64,000 nucleotides of DNA. It comes from Streptomyces tendae. Its GTDB lineage: Bacteria > Actinomycetota > Actinomycetes > Streptomycetales > Streptomycetaceae. The position numbers and the translations under genes were made by a program. Shown here piece after piece: positions 42,349 to 49,721 of the stretch (positions are counted from its first letter, which is position 1; each line of letters opens with the position of its first letter). The notes below the pieces were generated by a model, which saw only the letters and a program-made list of their open reading frames with translations, ran no database searches and was not told where the DNA came from. The DNA is taken from contig NZ_BMUY01000009.1 in NCBI RefSeq assembly GCF_014650435.1, forward strand, positions 1-64,000, read 5' to 3'.

Positions 42349-43530
42349 TCAGGGCGGGCCCGAGCCGTTCAGCCAGAAGGCCCCGTAGACCGCCGACGCC
42401 GCCGCGACGGCGCACACGACCACCGTCGCCCTGGTGGTGCGCAGCCGGGCCAGGCCCAGGGCCAGGGGGAACAGCAGCGGGAACGCGGGCAGCAGCAGCC
42501 GGGGCTTGGAGCCGAAGTAGCTCGACGCGCACAGGGCGAGCACGGTGACGAGCCCCGCGTAGACCAGCAGCGGCAGCGGCTGGCGCTGCCGTACGCACAC
42601 CACGTACAGCCAGACCAGCAGCGCTACCCCGATCACCAGTCCGACGCCCGCCAGGGCCCCCGGGAACGAGGTGAACTTCCCGGCGACGAAGCGGGCGAAG
42701 GCCGCGCCCCCGTCGAAGCCGTTGCGCCAGCCGGCCTGCACATCGAGATAGCCGAGCGGGCCCTTGCCGGTACGGTGGCCGACCCACAGGACGTAACCGG
42801 CGGCGCCCAGGGGCGCGAGCAGCATGCCGAGCACGTGCCGCGCGCCGGGGGCGCCCTCCGGGTCACCGCCGCTCCTGCTCCGCACGATGGCCGTGATCAC
42901 GGCCACCCACACCGCCGCCGTCACCGCGAGCCCGACCGGGCGGGTCAGCCCGGCCAGCGAGGCCAGGGTCCCGGCCGTCACCCAGCGGCCGGTCAGCACC
43001 GCGTACAGCGACCAGGCGGCCAGCGCCGTGAACAGCGACTCGCTGTACGCCATCGACTGCACGATCCCGACCGGCAGCACGGCCCACAGCAGCGCCGCGC
43101 ACACGCCCGCTCGGGGGCCGTACACGTGGTCCGCCACCGCGAAGATCCCCCAGGCCGCGGCGAGCGAGGCCAGGAGGCTCACGACGAAGCCCGCGTCCGC
43201 GTACGAGAGCGGGGAGACGGCCGCGCCCAGCCGCTCCAGCCAGGGCAGCAGCGGGAAGAACGCCAGGTTGGAGTGCACGTCCCCGTTGGGGAGCCGCACC
43301 TCGTAGCCGTACCCCAGCTCGGCGACCCGGGTGTACCAGAGGGAGTCCCAGCGGGCGGTCAGCAGCGTGTACGCGCTCTTGTCGCGCGCCGCGCTCCACA
43401 GGGCCAGGGCGAGCAGGCCCAGGGCGCGCACGGCCGCGTAGCCGACGAGCGCCGGGGCGGCCCGGCGCAGGGCGCCGGACGGACCCGAGGCGCTCGGGCG
43501 GCCCGCGGTGCGCGTTTCAAGATCGGTCAC
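42349..43530 (-). CDS. PIG-V-like integral membrane mannosyltransferase
   Basis: 393 residues from GTG 43530. About ten hydrophobic helices; the first extracytoplasmic loop reads LLTARWDSLWYTRVAELGYG with the catalytic-type Asp after RW, and SNLAFFPLLPWLERLGA follows, as in GPI mannosyltransferase-like (PF04188) actinobacterial proteins. It would use a polyprenyl-phosphate sugar to decorate a cell-surface glycan or protein. The start lacks a strong ribosome site. Confidence 0.85.
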   Translation of the reverse strand: MTDLETRTAGRPSASGPSGALRRAAPALVGYAAVRALGLLALALWSAARDKSAYTLLTARWDSLWYTRVAELGYGYEVRLPNGDVHSNLAFFPLLPWLERLGAAVSPLSYADAGFVVSLLASLAAAWGIFAVADHVYGPRAGVCAALLWAVLPVGIVQSMAYSESLFTALAAWSLYAVLTGRWVTAGTLASLAGLTRPVGLAVTAAVWVAVITAIVRSRSGGDPEGAPGARHVLGMLLAPLGAAGYVLWVGHRTGKGPLGYLDVQAGWRNGFDGGAAFARFVAGKFTSFPGALAGVGLVIGVALLVWLYVVCVRQRQPLPLLVYAGLVTVLALCASSYFGSKPRLLLPAFPLLFPLALGLARLRTTRATVVVCAVAAASAVYGAFWLNGSGPP

Positions 43531-43791
43531 GGGCTCGATTATCTGCCGGACGGGAGGGCCGTCGTCGCGCCGGGGCGGGCGGGACGGTGGCCGCAGTGGC
43601 GCATGCCACACGGGTGACGCGGAATGTGTGAGGCCCGCCACGTGTGCGGGGGCGGGTCTCGCGTACTCTGGCGAGTCACTCGCGTTCCGTTGCACGGCCC
43701 GGAGCTCCCCCCGCTCCTCTCCGGCCGAGCCGCCGGGGAGTCCCCACCCCGCGGCCCGCCGGACGCGAGGGAACATCTTGGAGGTACGTAC

Positions 43792-45402
43792 ATGTCCGGG
43801 ACGACCACGGCTGCCGCTGCGCCGCGCCGTCGGGCGGCCGGGGCCGGTGCCAACCGCTGGGTGGTCCTGGTCGTCCTCTGCGTCAGCCTGCTGCTCGTCG
43901 CCGTCGACGCGACCGTGCTGCACGTGGCGGTCCCCGCCGTCACCGAGGACCTCAGGCCCGGCGCCATCGAACTGCTCTGGATCGTCGACGTCTATCCGCT
44001 CGTCTGCGCCTCGCTGCTGATCCTCTTCGGCACGCTGGGCGACCGGGTGGGCCGCAGACGGGTCCTGCTGCTCGGCTACGCCCTCTTCGGCGTCGCCTCC
44101 GCGCTCGCGGCCCTCGCCGACACCGCCCAGGTGCTGATCGCGGCCCGCGCGCTGCTCGGCGTCGGCGGCGCCATGATCATGCCGGCGACGCTGTCGATCC
44201 TGCGGCAGGTTTTCCCCGACCGGCGGGAGCGGGCGCTGGCCATCGGCATCTGGAGCGCCGTGGCCGCGGTCGGCGCGGCGGTCGGTCCGCTGCTCGGCGG
44301 CTTCCTCCTCGAGCACTTCTGGTGGGGCTCGGTCTTCCTCGTCAACATCCCGCTGATGCTGGTCAGCCTGCCGGTGGGGCAGCTGCTGCTGCCCGAGTCG
44401 AAGGGCGACGGACGCGGGCCCTGGGACGTGGTCGGCGCGCTGATGGCGGCGGGCGGCCTGTTCGGGGTCGTCCTGGGTGTGAAGCGGCTGGGCGGCGGGG
44501 AGCCGGTGGCGAGCCTGCTCACCGTGCTGCCGCTGGTGCTGGGCGCGGCGCTGCTGGCGGGCTTCGTACGGCGGCAGCGGCGGCGTACGTATCCGCTGGT
44601 GGACCTCGCGATGTTCCGGCGGCCGGCGTTCAGTACGTCGGTGGGGTGCATCGTGCTGGCCATGCTGGCGCTGGTGGGGCTCGAGCTGATCGCCGCGCAG
44701 TACCTGCAGCTGGTGCTCGGTCTTTCCCCGCTGGAGACCGGGCTGCGGCTGCTGCCGCTGACCTTCGCGGCGATGGCGGCGGGGCTCGCGGGTGCGCGGC
44801 TGCTGCGGCGCTTCGGGCCGCGGCGGATGGTGTGCGCGGGGTTCTGCCTGACGGCCTTCGCGGTGGTGCTGCTGACGGCGATGGGCCGGGCCGACAACTG
44901 CGCGCTGCTGCTGACCGGGTTCGTGCTGCTCGGCTTCGGTCTGGAGACGACGCTGTTCGGGGCGTACGAATCGATGCTGAGCGAGGCGCCGCAGGAGCAG
45001 TCGGGGGGTGCGGCGGCGATCGGGGAGACCTCGTACCAGCTGGGCGCCGGGATCGGCATCGCCCTGCTCGGCAGTGTGATGAACGCGGCGTACGCGCCCG
45101 GGCTGACCGGGGGCGTGCCGGGGGTGCCGGCGTCGGCGTCGGTGGCGGCGGGGCATTCGCTGGGGGAGGCGTACGAGGTTGCTGCGCAGCTCGGGGGGCC
45201 TGCGGGGGTTGCCCTGCGGCGGGCGGCGGGGGATGCGTTCGTGCACGGGCTGCATGTGACGTTGGTGGTGAGTGCGGGGTTGTTGCTGCTGGGGGCGGTG
45301 ATGGCGTTGCGGTTGCCGCGGGTGATGCAGTGCGAGGAGGTTTCCGTGCCGGCGCCTCGGGGGGCGGGGGCCGTGGAGTCCCAGTCCCGCGTCTCGGTGT
45401 GA
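43792..45402 (+). CDS. MFS drug exporter, DHA2 (14-TMS) family
   Basis: 536 residues from ATG 43792 (GGAGG 43780-43784, 7-nt spacing). Motif C-type and A-type MFS signatures are present (DATVLHVAVPAVTEDL, TLGDRVGRRRVLLLGY, PATLSILRQVFPDRRER). Fourteen hydrophobic segments fit the QacA/SmvA/EmrB group of proton-driven multidrug exporters. No TetR or MarR gene is adjacent. The GC of the last 250 bp is made of runs of GGGG with poorer codon periodicity. Confidence 0.92.
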   Translation: MSGTTTAAAAPRRRAAGAGANRWVVLVVLCVSLLLVAVDATVLHVAVPAVTEDLRPGAIELLWIVDVYPLVCASLLILFGTLGDRVGRRRVLLLGYALFGVASALAALADTAQVLIAARALLGVGGAMIMPATLSILRQVFPDRRERALAIGIWSAVAAVGAAVGPLLGGFLLEHFWWGSVFLVNIPLMLVSLPVGQLLLPESKGDGRGPWDVVGALMAAGGLFGVVLGVKRLGGGEPVASLLTVLPLVLGAALLAGFVRRQRRRTYPLVDLAMFRRPAFSTSVGCIVLAMLALVGLELIAAQYLQLVLGLSPLETGLRLLPLTFAAMAAGLAGARLLRRFGPRRMVCAGFCLTAFAVVLLTAMGRADNCALLLTGFVLLGFGLETTLFGAYESMLSEAPQEQSGGAAAIGETSYQLGAGIGIALLGSVMNAAYAPGLTGGVPGVPASASVAAGHSLGEAYEVAAQLGGPAGVALRRAAGDAFVHGLHVTLVVSAGLLLLGAVMALRLPRVMQCEEVSVPAPRGAGAVESQSRVSV

Positions 45403-45612
45403 GCGGGTGGCGATGGCCGTGGGCGGCTGCGGGCCGTCGCCGTTTGTCTCCCACCCACGCACCACCCGTTCGCCGTCGCCACGGGGTGGACGTTTCCCGT
45501 GGGGCCGGTCCGCCGTTGGCGGCTGCGGCTCGTGGGCCGGAGGGGGATCGCCCGGCCGGAGCATGGTGGACGTGTGGAGCGCCGCATCGTAACGTCGGCA
45601 GCGAGAGCCGTG

Positions 45613-45627
45613 ACTAGCGGCGCTAGT
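45613..45627 (+). promoter_or_regulatory. Candidate operator upstream of acyl-CoA dehydrogenase
   Basis: ACTAGCGGCGCTAGT is a 6-bp dyad (ACTAGC/GCTAGT) with a 3-nt centre, 25 nt before the ATG at 45653 and just before GGAGG. Size and symmetry fit a TetR-type fatty-acid or amino-acid catabolism repressor site. Confidence 0.5.
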
Positions 45628-45652
45628 TTTGAGAGTCCCGGAGGGTGTCCCC

Positions 45653-46846
45653 ATGGCCGCGTCCCCCAAGTTGCCCGCGTTCGACCCCGCCGATCCCCTC
45701 GGCATCGACGACCTGCTCGAGCCGGAGGACCTCGCCGTCCGGGACACCGTGCGGAGCTGGGCCGCGGACCGCGTGCTGCCGTATGTCGCGGACTGGTACG
45801 AGAAGGGTGAGCTGCCCGGCATCCGGGAGCTTGCGCGCGAGCTCGGCTCCATCGGCGCGCTCGGGATGTCCCTCGACGGGTACGGCTGCGCCGGGGCGAG
45901 CGCCGTCCAGTACGGGCTGGCCTGTCTGGAGCTGGAGGCGGCCGACTCCGGTATCCGCTCCCTGGTCTCCGTGCAGGGCTCCCTCGCCATGTACGCCATC
46001 CACCGCTTCGGGAGCGAGGGGCAGAAGCAGACCTGGCTGCCGCGCATGGCCGCCGGTGAGGTCATCGGGTGCTTCGGGCTGACCGAGCCCGACCACGGGT
46101 CCGACCCGGCCAACATGCGCACCCACGCCAAGCGCGACGCGGGCGGGGACTGGGTGCTCAACGGGCGCAAGATGTGGATCACCAACGGCTCGGTGGCCGG
46201 TGTGGCCGTCGTCTGGGCGCAGACGGAGGAGGGCATCCGCGGGTTCGTCGTGCCGACCGGCACCGCCGGATTCTCCGCACCCGAGATCAAGCACAAGTGG
46301 TCCCTGCGGGCCAGCGTTACCAGCGAGCTGGTGCTCGACGACGTACGGCTGCCCGCCGACGCCGTACTGCCGGAGGTGACCGGGCTGCGCGGGCCGCTCA
46401 GCTGTTTGTCGCACGCCCGTTACGGCATCGTCTGGGGCTCGATGGGCGCGGCCCGCAGCTCCTTCGAGGCGGCCGTGGAGTACGCGAAGTCGCGGGAGCA
46501 GTTCGGGCGGCCCATCGGCGGCTTCCAGCTGACCCAGGCCAAGCTCGCCGACATGGCGGTCGAACTGCACAAGGGGATCCTGCTCGCCCACCACCTCGGG
46601 CGGCGCATGGACGCCGGCCGCCTGCGTCCCGAGCAGGTCAGCTTCGGCAAGCTCAACAACGTCCGCGAGGCCATCGACATCTGCCGTACGGCCCGCACGA
46701 TCCTCGGCGCCAACGGGATCTCCCTCGAGTACCCCGTCATGCGGCACGCGACGAACCTGGAATCGGTGCTCACCTACGAGGGCACCGTCGAGATGCACCA
46801 GCTGGTGCTGGGCAAGGCGCTGACCGGGCTCGACGCCTTCCGGTAA
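45653..46846 (+). CDS. Acyl-CoA dehydrogenase, glutaryl-CoA dehydrogenase-like
   Basis: 397 residues from ATG 45653 (GGAGG 45640-45644). The FAD-binding motifs CFGLTEPDHGSDPANM and KMWITNGSVAGVAVVWAQ are standard; the C-terminal LESVLTYEGTVEMHQLVLGK carries the catalytic Glu in YEGT, in the form typical of glutaryl-CoA dehydrogenase. That enzyme degrades lysine/tryptophan via glutaryl-CoA to crotonyl-CoA. No CoA-transferase or ETF gene is nearby, so the exact substrate is inferred. Confidence 0.93.
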   Translation: MAASPKLPAFDPADPLGIDDLLEPEDLAVRDTVRSWAADRVLPYVADWYEKGELPGIRELARELGSIGALGMSLDGYGCAGASAVQYGLACLELEAADSGIRSLVSVQGSLAMYAIHRFGSEGQKQTWLPRMAAGEVIGCFGLTEPDHGSDPANMRTHAKRDAGGDWVLNGRKMWITNGSVAGVAVVWAQTEEGIRGFVVPTGTAGFSAPEIKHKWSLRASVTSELVLDDVRLPADAVLPEVTGLRGPLSCLSHARYGIVWGSMGAARSSFEAAVEYAKSREQFGRPIGGFQLTQAKLADMAVELHKGILLAHHLGRRMDAGRLRPEQVSFGKLNNVREAIDICRTARTILGANGISLEYPVMRHATNLESVLTYEGTVEMHQLVLGKALTGLDAFR

Positions 46847-46888
46847 GCGGCCGGGGGGTGGGGCGGGGCCGTGGTCTGCGGCCCCGCC

Positions 46889-47329
46889 TCAGCTCTGGTT
46901 GAAGAAACCGTCGGAACGGTGCGCGGCGGGCTCGCCGCTGATGACCTGGGTGTCGGCCGGGCTCAGCAGGAACACCCGGGTGGACACCCGCTCGATCGAA
47001 CCGCGCAGGCCGAAGATGAGTCCGGCCGCGAAGTCGACCACGCGCTTGGCGTCGGTGCCCTCCATGGCCGTCAGGTTCACGATGACCGGGACCCCGTCCC
47101 GGAACAGCTCACCGATGGCCCGTGCGTCCCGGAAGCTGTCCGGGGTGACCGTCGCGATGCGGCGGCCCTTCTCCTCGGCCACGTCCGAGGCCACCTTGAC
47201 CCGCGGGTCAGTGACCCAGGCGTCCCCGGGCTGCTCGGTGCCCTCGGAGTAGTCGTCGTCGTAGTAACGCTCGTCATCGTTGTCGTCGACGAGGCCGAGC
47301 CACGCACTCGCCTTGCGTACCGATCCCAT
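46889..47329 (-). CDS. sflA: SepF-like cell division protein SflA
   Basis: 146 residues from ATG 47329 with AGGAGG upstream. The amphipathic N-terminus (SVRKASAWLGLVDDND) can act as a membrane anchor; the core FRDARAIGELFRDGVPVIVNLTAMEGTDAKRVVDFAAGLIFGLRGSI region (residues ~65-115) is the SepF/DUF552 fold. It ends QVISGEPAAHRSDGFFNQS. S. coelicolor has three SepF-type proteins; the one in this neighbourhood is SflA, which tunes FtsZ and branching together with SflB. It is not the SepF encoded by the dcw cluster. Confidence 0.9.
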   Translation of the reverse strand: MGSVRKASAWLGLVDDNDDERYYDDDYSEGTEQPGDAWVTDPRVKVASDVAEEKGRRIATVTPDSFRDARAIGELFRDGVPVIVNLTAMEGTDAKRVVDFAAGLIFGLRGSIERVSTRVFLLSPADTQVISGEPAAHRSDGFFNQS

Positions 47330-47618
47330 GGACGCCTCCTCTCACAGCGGTCTTTCGTGCTTCCGCATCCCTATGGTCATCCATGATGCGGACGTCGCGC
47401 CAAGTGGATAGACGCCGCGCGGGGGGTTTGTGACGGTACTGGTGCACAGCGGATCCGTCGAGAGTCCTTGTGTCCCAAGGGTCGTTTCCCAAACGGCTGC
47501 TGACTGTGAGTGAAATATGATTCTTCACGGCACACGGGTGAGGGCGGGTGCGTACGGGTGATGGCGGCGGTCGGTACGATGCCGCAGCTCAGCGTCGTAC
47601 CAACCACGGGGGAGCGTC
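47330..47618. promoter_or_regulatory. Divergent promoter region sflA / DUF5685 gene
   Basis: 289 nt with a lower GC stretch at 47500-47525 (GTGAGTGAAATATGATTCTT), including a small GTGAA/TTCAC dyad. GGGGGAG at 47608-47614 serves the GTG at 47619. No gene is seen. Confidence 0.4.
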
Positions 47619-48815
47619 GTGTTCGGAATCGTCAGGCCGTGCAGGCACCGGCTCGGAGAGAGCCTCACGAGCCAGTGGATGGCTCATTTGTGCGGGTTGT
47701 GCCTCGCGCTGCGCAAGGACCACGGACAGTTCGCGCGGATCGTGACGAACTACGACGGGTTGCTCATATCGGTTTTGACGGAGGCTCAGGCCGAGCGGGG
47801 TGGCGCAGGCGCCGGGCGGCGCACCGCCGGGCCCTGCCCGCTGCGCGGGATGCGCACCGCGTCCGTCGCGCACGGCGAGGGGGCCCGGCTCGCGGCGGCC
47901 GTCTCCCTGGTACTGGCCTCGGCCAAGGTGCGTGACCACGTCGCCGACGGGGACGGCCTGCTGGCCCGGCGTCCCGTCGCGCTCGCCGCCCGTCGGATCG
48001 CCACCGGCTGGGACGCGGCCGGAGCGCGCGGCGGCAGTGCCGTCGGCTTCGACACCGCCGTACTGGTCGACGCCGTGGACCGGCAGGGCGGCATCGAGGC
48101 GCTCGCCGGGCCCGGAACGCCCCTGCTCACCGTCACCGAACCGACCGAGACCGCGACCGCCGCCGCCTTCGCGCACACCGCGCACCTCGCCGGGCGACCG
48201 CACAACGCCGTGCCGCTCGCCGAGGCCGGACGGCTCTTCGGCAGGCTCGCCCATCTCCTGGACGCCGTGGAGGACCGGGAGGCCGACGCCGCCGCCGGCG
48301 CCTGGAACCCGCTCACCGCCACCGGGACGCCGCTCACCGAGGCCCGGCGGCTCGCCGACGACGCCGTGCACGGGGTGCGGCTGGCCCTCAGGGAGGCCGA
48401 GTTCACCGACGGCCGGCTGGTGCACCGGCTGCTCGTGCACGAGCTGGGTGCCTCCGTGGACCGCGCGTTCGGCACGGTCTCGTGCGCCCACGGCAGCCAT
48501 CCGTACGCCCCTCCCGGCGCGCCCGGCACCCCGGGCGCCCCGGGCGGTCCCGGTGGGCCGACGCCCCCGGAGCCGCCCCGCCGCGACCGGCGCGGCCTGC
48601 TCGCCGGCTGCGCCCTGTGGCTCGGGCTGGCCTGTACGTGCCAGATGTGCTGCGGCACGTTCGAGGACCCGTGGAGCGGGCAGCGCAGGGAAGGGCTCTG
48701 CTCCCAGTGCGACTGCGGCAACTGCTGCGACTGCTGTGACTGCTGCAGCAACTGCTGCGGCGACGACGGGTGCGACTGCGGCTGCGACGGCTGCGACTGC
48801 GGGTGCAGCTGCTGA
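47619..48815 (+). CDS. DUF5685 protein with extremely cysteine-rich tail
   Basis: 398 residues from GTG 47619. The N-terminus MFGIVRPCRHRLGESL with HLCGLCLALRKDHGQFARIV and NYDGLLISVL matches the DUF5685 opening (CxxC plus R..NYD). Residues ~50-290 are helical. A Gly/Pro linker (PPGAPGTPGAPGGPGG) leads to residues ~331-398, which hold 23 cysteines in 68 positions; the last 38 residues contain 18 (CDCGNCCDCCDCCSNCC and so on). A hydrophobic CALWLGLACTCQMCC segment precedes the tail. Metal loading, a redox role, or post-translational modification are all open. Function of the family is unknown to me. Confidence 0.88.
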   Translation: MFGIVRPCRHRLGESLTSQWMAHLCGLCLALRKDHGQFARIVTNYDGLLISVLTEAQAERGGAGAGRRTAGPCPLRGMRTASVAHGEGARLAAAVSLVLASAKVRDHVADGDGLLARRPVALAARRIATGWDAAGARGGSAVGFDTAVLVDAVDRQGGIEALAGPGTPLLTVTEPTETATAAAFAHTAHLAGRPHNAVPLAEAGRLFGRLAHLLDAVEDREADAAAGAWNPLTATGTPLTEARRLADDAVHGVRLALREAEFTDGRLVHRLLVHELGASVDRAFGTVSCAHGSHPYAPPGAPGTPGAPGGPGGPTPPEPPRRDRRGLLAGCALWLGLACTCQMCCGTFEDPWSGQRREGLCSQCDCGNCCDCCDCCSNCCGDDGCDCGCDGCDCGCSC

Positions 48816-48820
48816 GGCTC

Positions 48821-48868
48821 CGTCAGCCCGTCAGCCCGTCAGTCCGTCAGCCCGTCAGTCCGTCGGCT
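48821..48868 (+). repeat. Six 8-bp tandem repeats
   Basis: Units CGTCAGCC, CGTCAGCC, CGTCAGTC, CGTCAGCC, CGTCAGTC and CGTCGGCT run head to tail, starting 5 nt after the DUF5685 stop and reaching into the 3' end of a small antisense ORF. The repeat creates stop codons (TGA) in every antisense register. Confidence 0.9.
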
Positions 48869-48965
48869 CCGGCGGTGAGATCTCGGACTTCGCTGTCGCC
48901 GACTCCGTCGTGCCCCACTTTTTCAGGATGCGGGCGCACGTCCAGTCGGCGATCAGTTCGGGCAC
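48855..48965 (-). CDS. Small ORF, probably the body of a short or frameshifted gene
   Basis: 36 codons from GTG 48965: VPELIADWTCARILKKWGTT then ESATAKSEISPPEPTD. Codon third positions are about 90% G/C, as in real genes here, and the amino-acid mix (two Trp, KK) is not low-complexity. The only good ribosome site (AGGAG, 48995-48999) and ATG (48987) are in another frame; an in-frame TGA precedes GTG 48965. One single-base difference would join ATG-ACG-ATG to this frame. So it is either a real tiny gene with a weak start or a frameshifted one. Confidence 0.35.
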   Translation of the reverse strand: MPELIADWTCARILKKWGTTESATAKSEISPPEPTD

Positions 48966-48989
48966 GCGTGGGCGTACGCATCGTCATCA

Positions 48990-49412
48990 GTGGTCTCCTG
49001 AGAGCGAAGGCATGGGGCGGCGCGAGGGGAGGGGGCGTGCGCGTGTGAAGGCGGGCCGACGACGGGTCGGACCCGAGGAGGCCCCGACCGGATCAGCGGA
49101 TCGCCCGGTCAGGGGTGATCGGGCGGTCCGGGGTGATCAGGGCAGGCAGCGGGGTCGGCTCAACAGGAACAGGACCACACTCGACCGAAGTCGATGTGGG
49201 AGCGCGTGACCAGCCACTGCTGTGGATGCATGGGCCAAGTGGAACAGGCATCCGGTTCCGCGTCAACGACTTGAGATGCGCGGCTCAGAGTGTGGACAGC
49301 CTTGACAGCGGGCGGAAACACCCCCGTACTCTCGGCGGACGGCCATGCTGAGGGGCTCGGCCGTGTGAAGGCACCACCGTGTCCGACTGACTCGATGTCA
49401 CGGAGCCTTCGC
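48990..49412. other. Intergenic region before the decayed transporter operon
   Basis: About 420 nt without a convincing gene. It has purine-rich tracts (49010-49060, GGCGCGAGGGGAGGGGGCGT) and repeated GGTGATC/GGGTGATC motifs around 49110-49140 that pair poorly. A promoter for the following operon should lie between about 49270 and 49400 but is not obvious. Confidence 0.3.
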
Positions 49413-49721
49413 ATGTCCTCCCACACCCTCGCCAACTCCGCCGCCATACCCGGCACCCCGGGCCAGGCGGACCTCCCGCGGATCGTCCCGCAACGCCGCC
49501 CCGGTCAGTGGGCGGCCGTCATCGTCGTCCTCGTCCTCCTCATCGGCGCTCTGTGGATCGTCCTCCCGCAGGCCATGCGCGCCATCGTGCCGCCGGCCGG
49601 GAACACGCTGATCGGCACCCTCAAGGGCACCTCCATCGTCAGCGTCATCGCCGTACAGCTCGGCATCGGCCAGTACTACGTCGAGAAGCACCGCGCCCGC
49701 GGCACGGAGCGCACCCGATGA
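49413..49721 (+). pseudogene. Internally deleted amino-acid ABC transporter permease remnant
   Basis: 102 residues in frame from ATG 49413 (CGGAG 49401-49405). The start (PRIVPQRRPGQWAAVIVVLV) is the N-terminus and first helix of a polar amino-acid permease; it jumps directly to VLPQAMRAIVPPAGNTLIGT with LKGTSIVSVIAVQ, the C-terminal cytoplasmic loop, and then to GIGQYYVEKHRARG, the extreme C-terminus. Two in-frame gaps are implied, about 170 residues between residues 45 and 50 and about 30 after IAVQ, judged against the usual family layout. The EAA coupling loop lacks its helices, so transport is impossible. It overlaps the next gene by ATGA. Confidence 0.8.

Noticed and set aside
42349..46296. 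A 1315-codon minus-strand reading frame running across the MFS and acyl-CoA dehydrogenase genes
   Set aside because: Only its last 394 codons (from GTG 43530) encode the membrane mannosyltransferase; the rest is antisense to well-supported genes.
48821..48868. The 8-bp repeats as a CRISPR array
   Set aside because: There are no spacers between units and no cas genes in the window.
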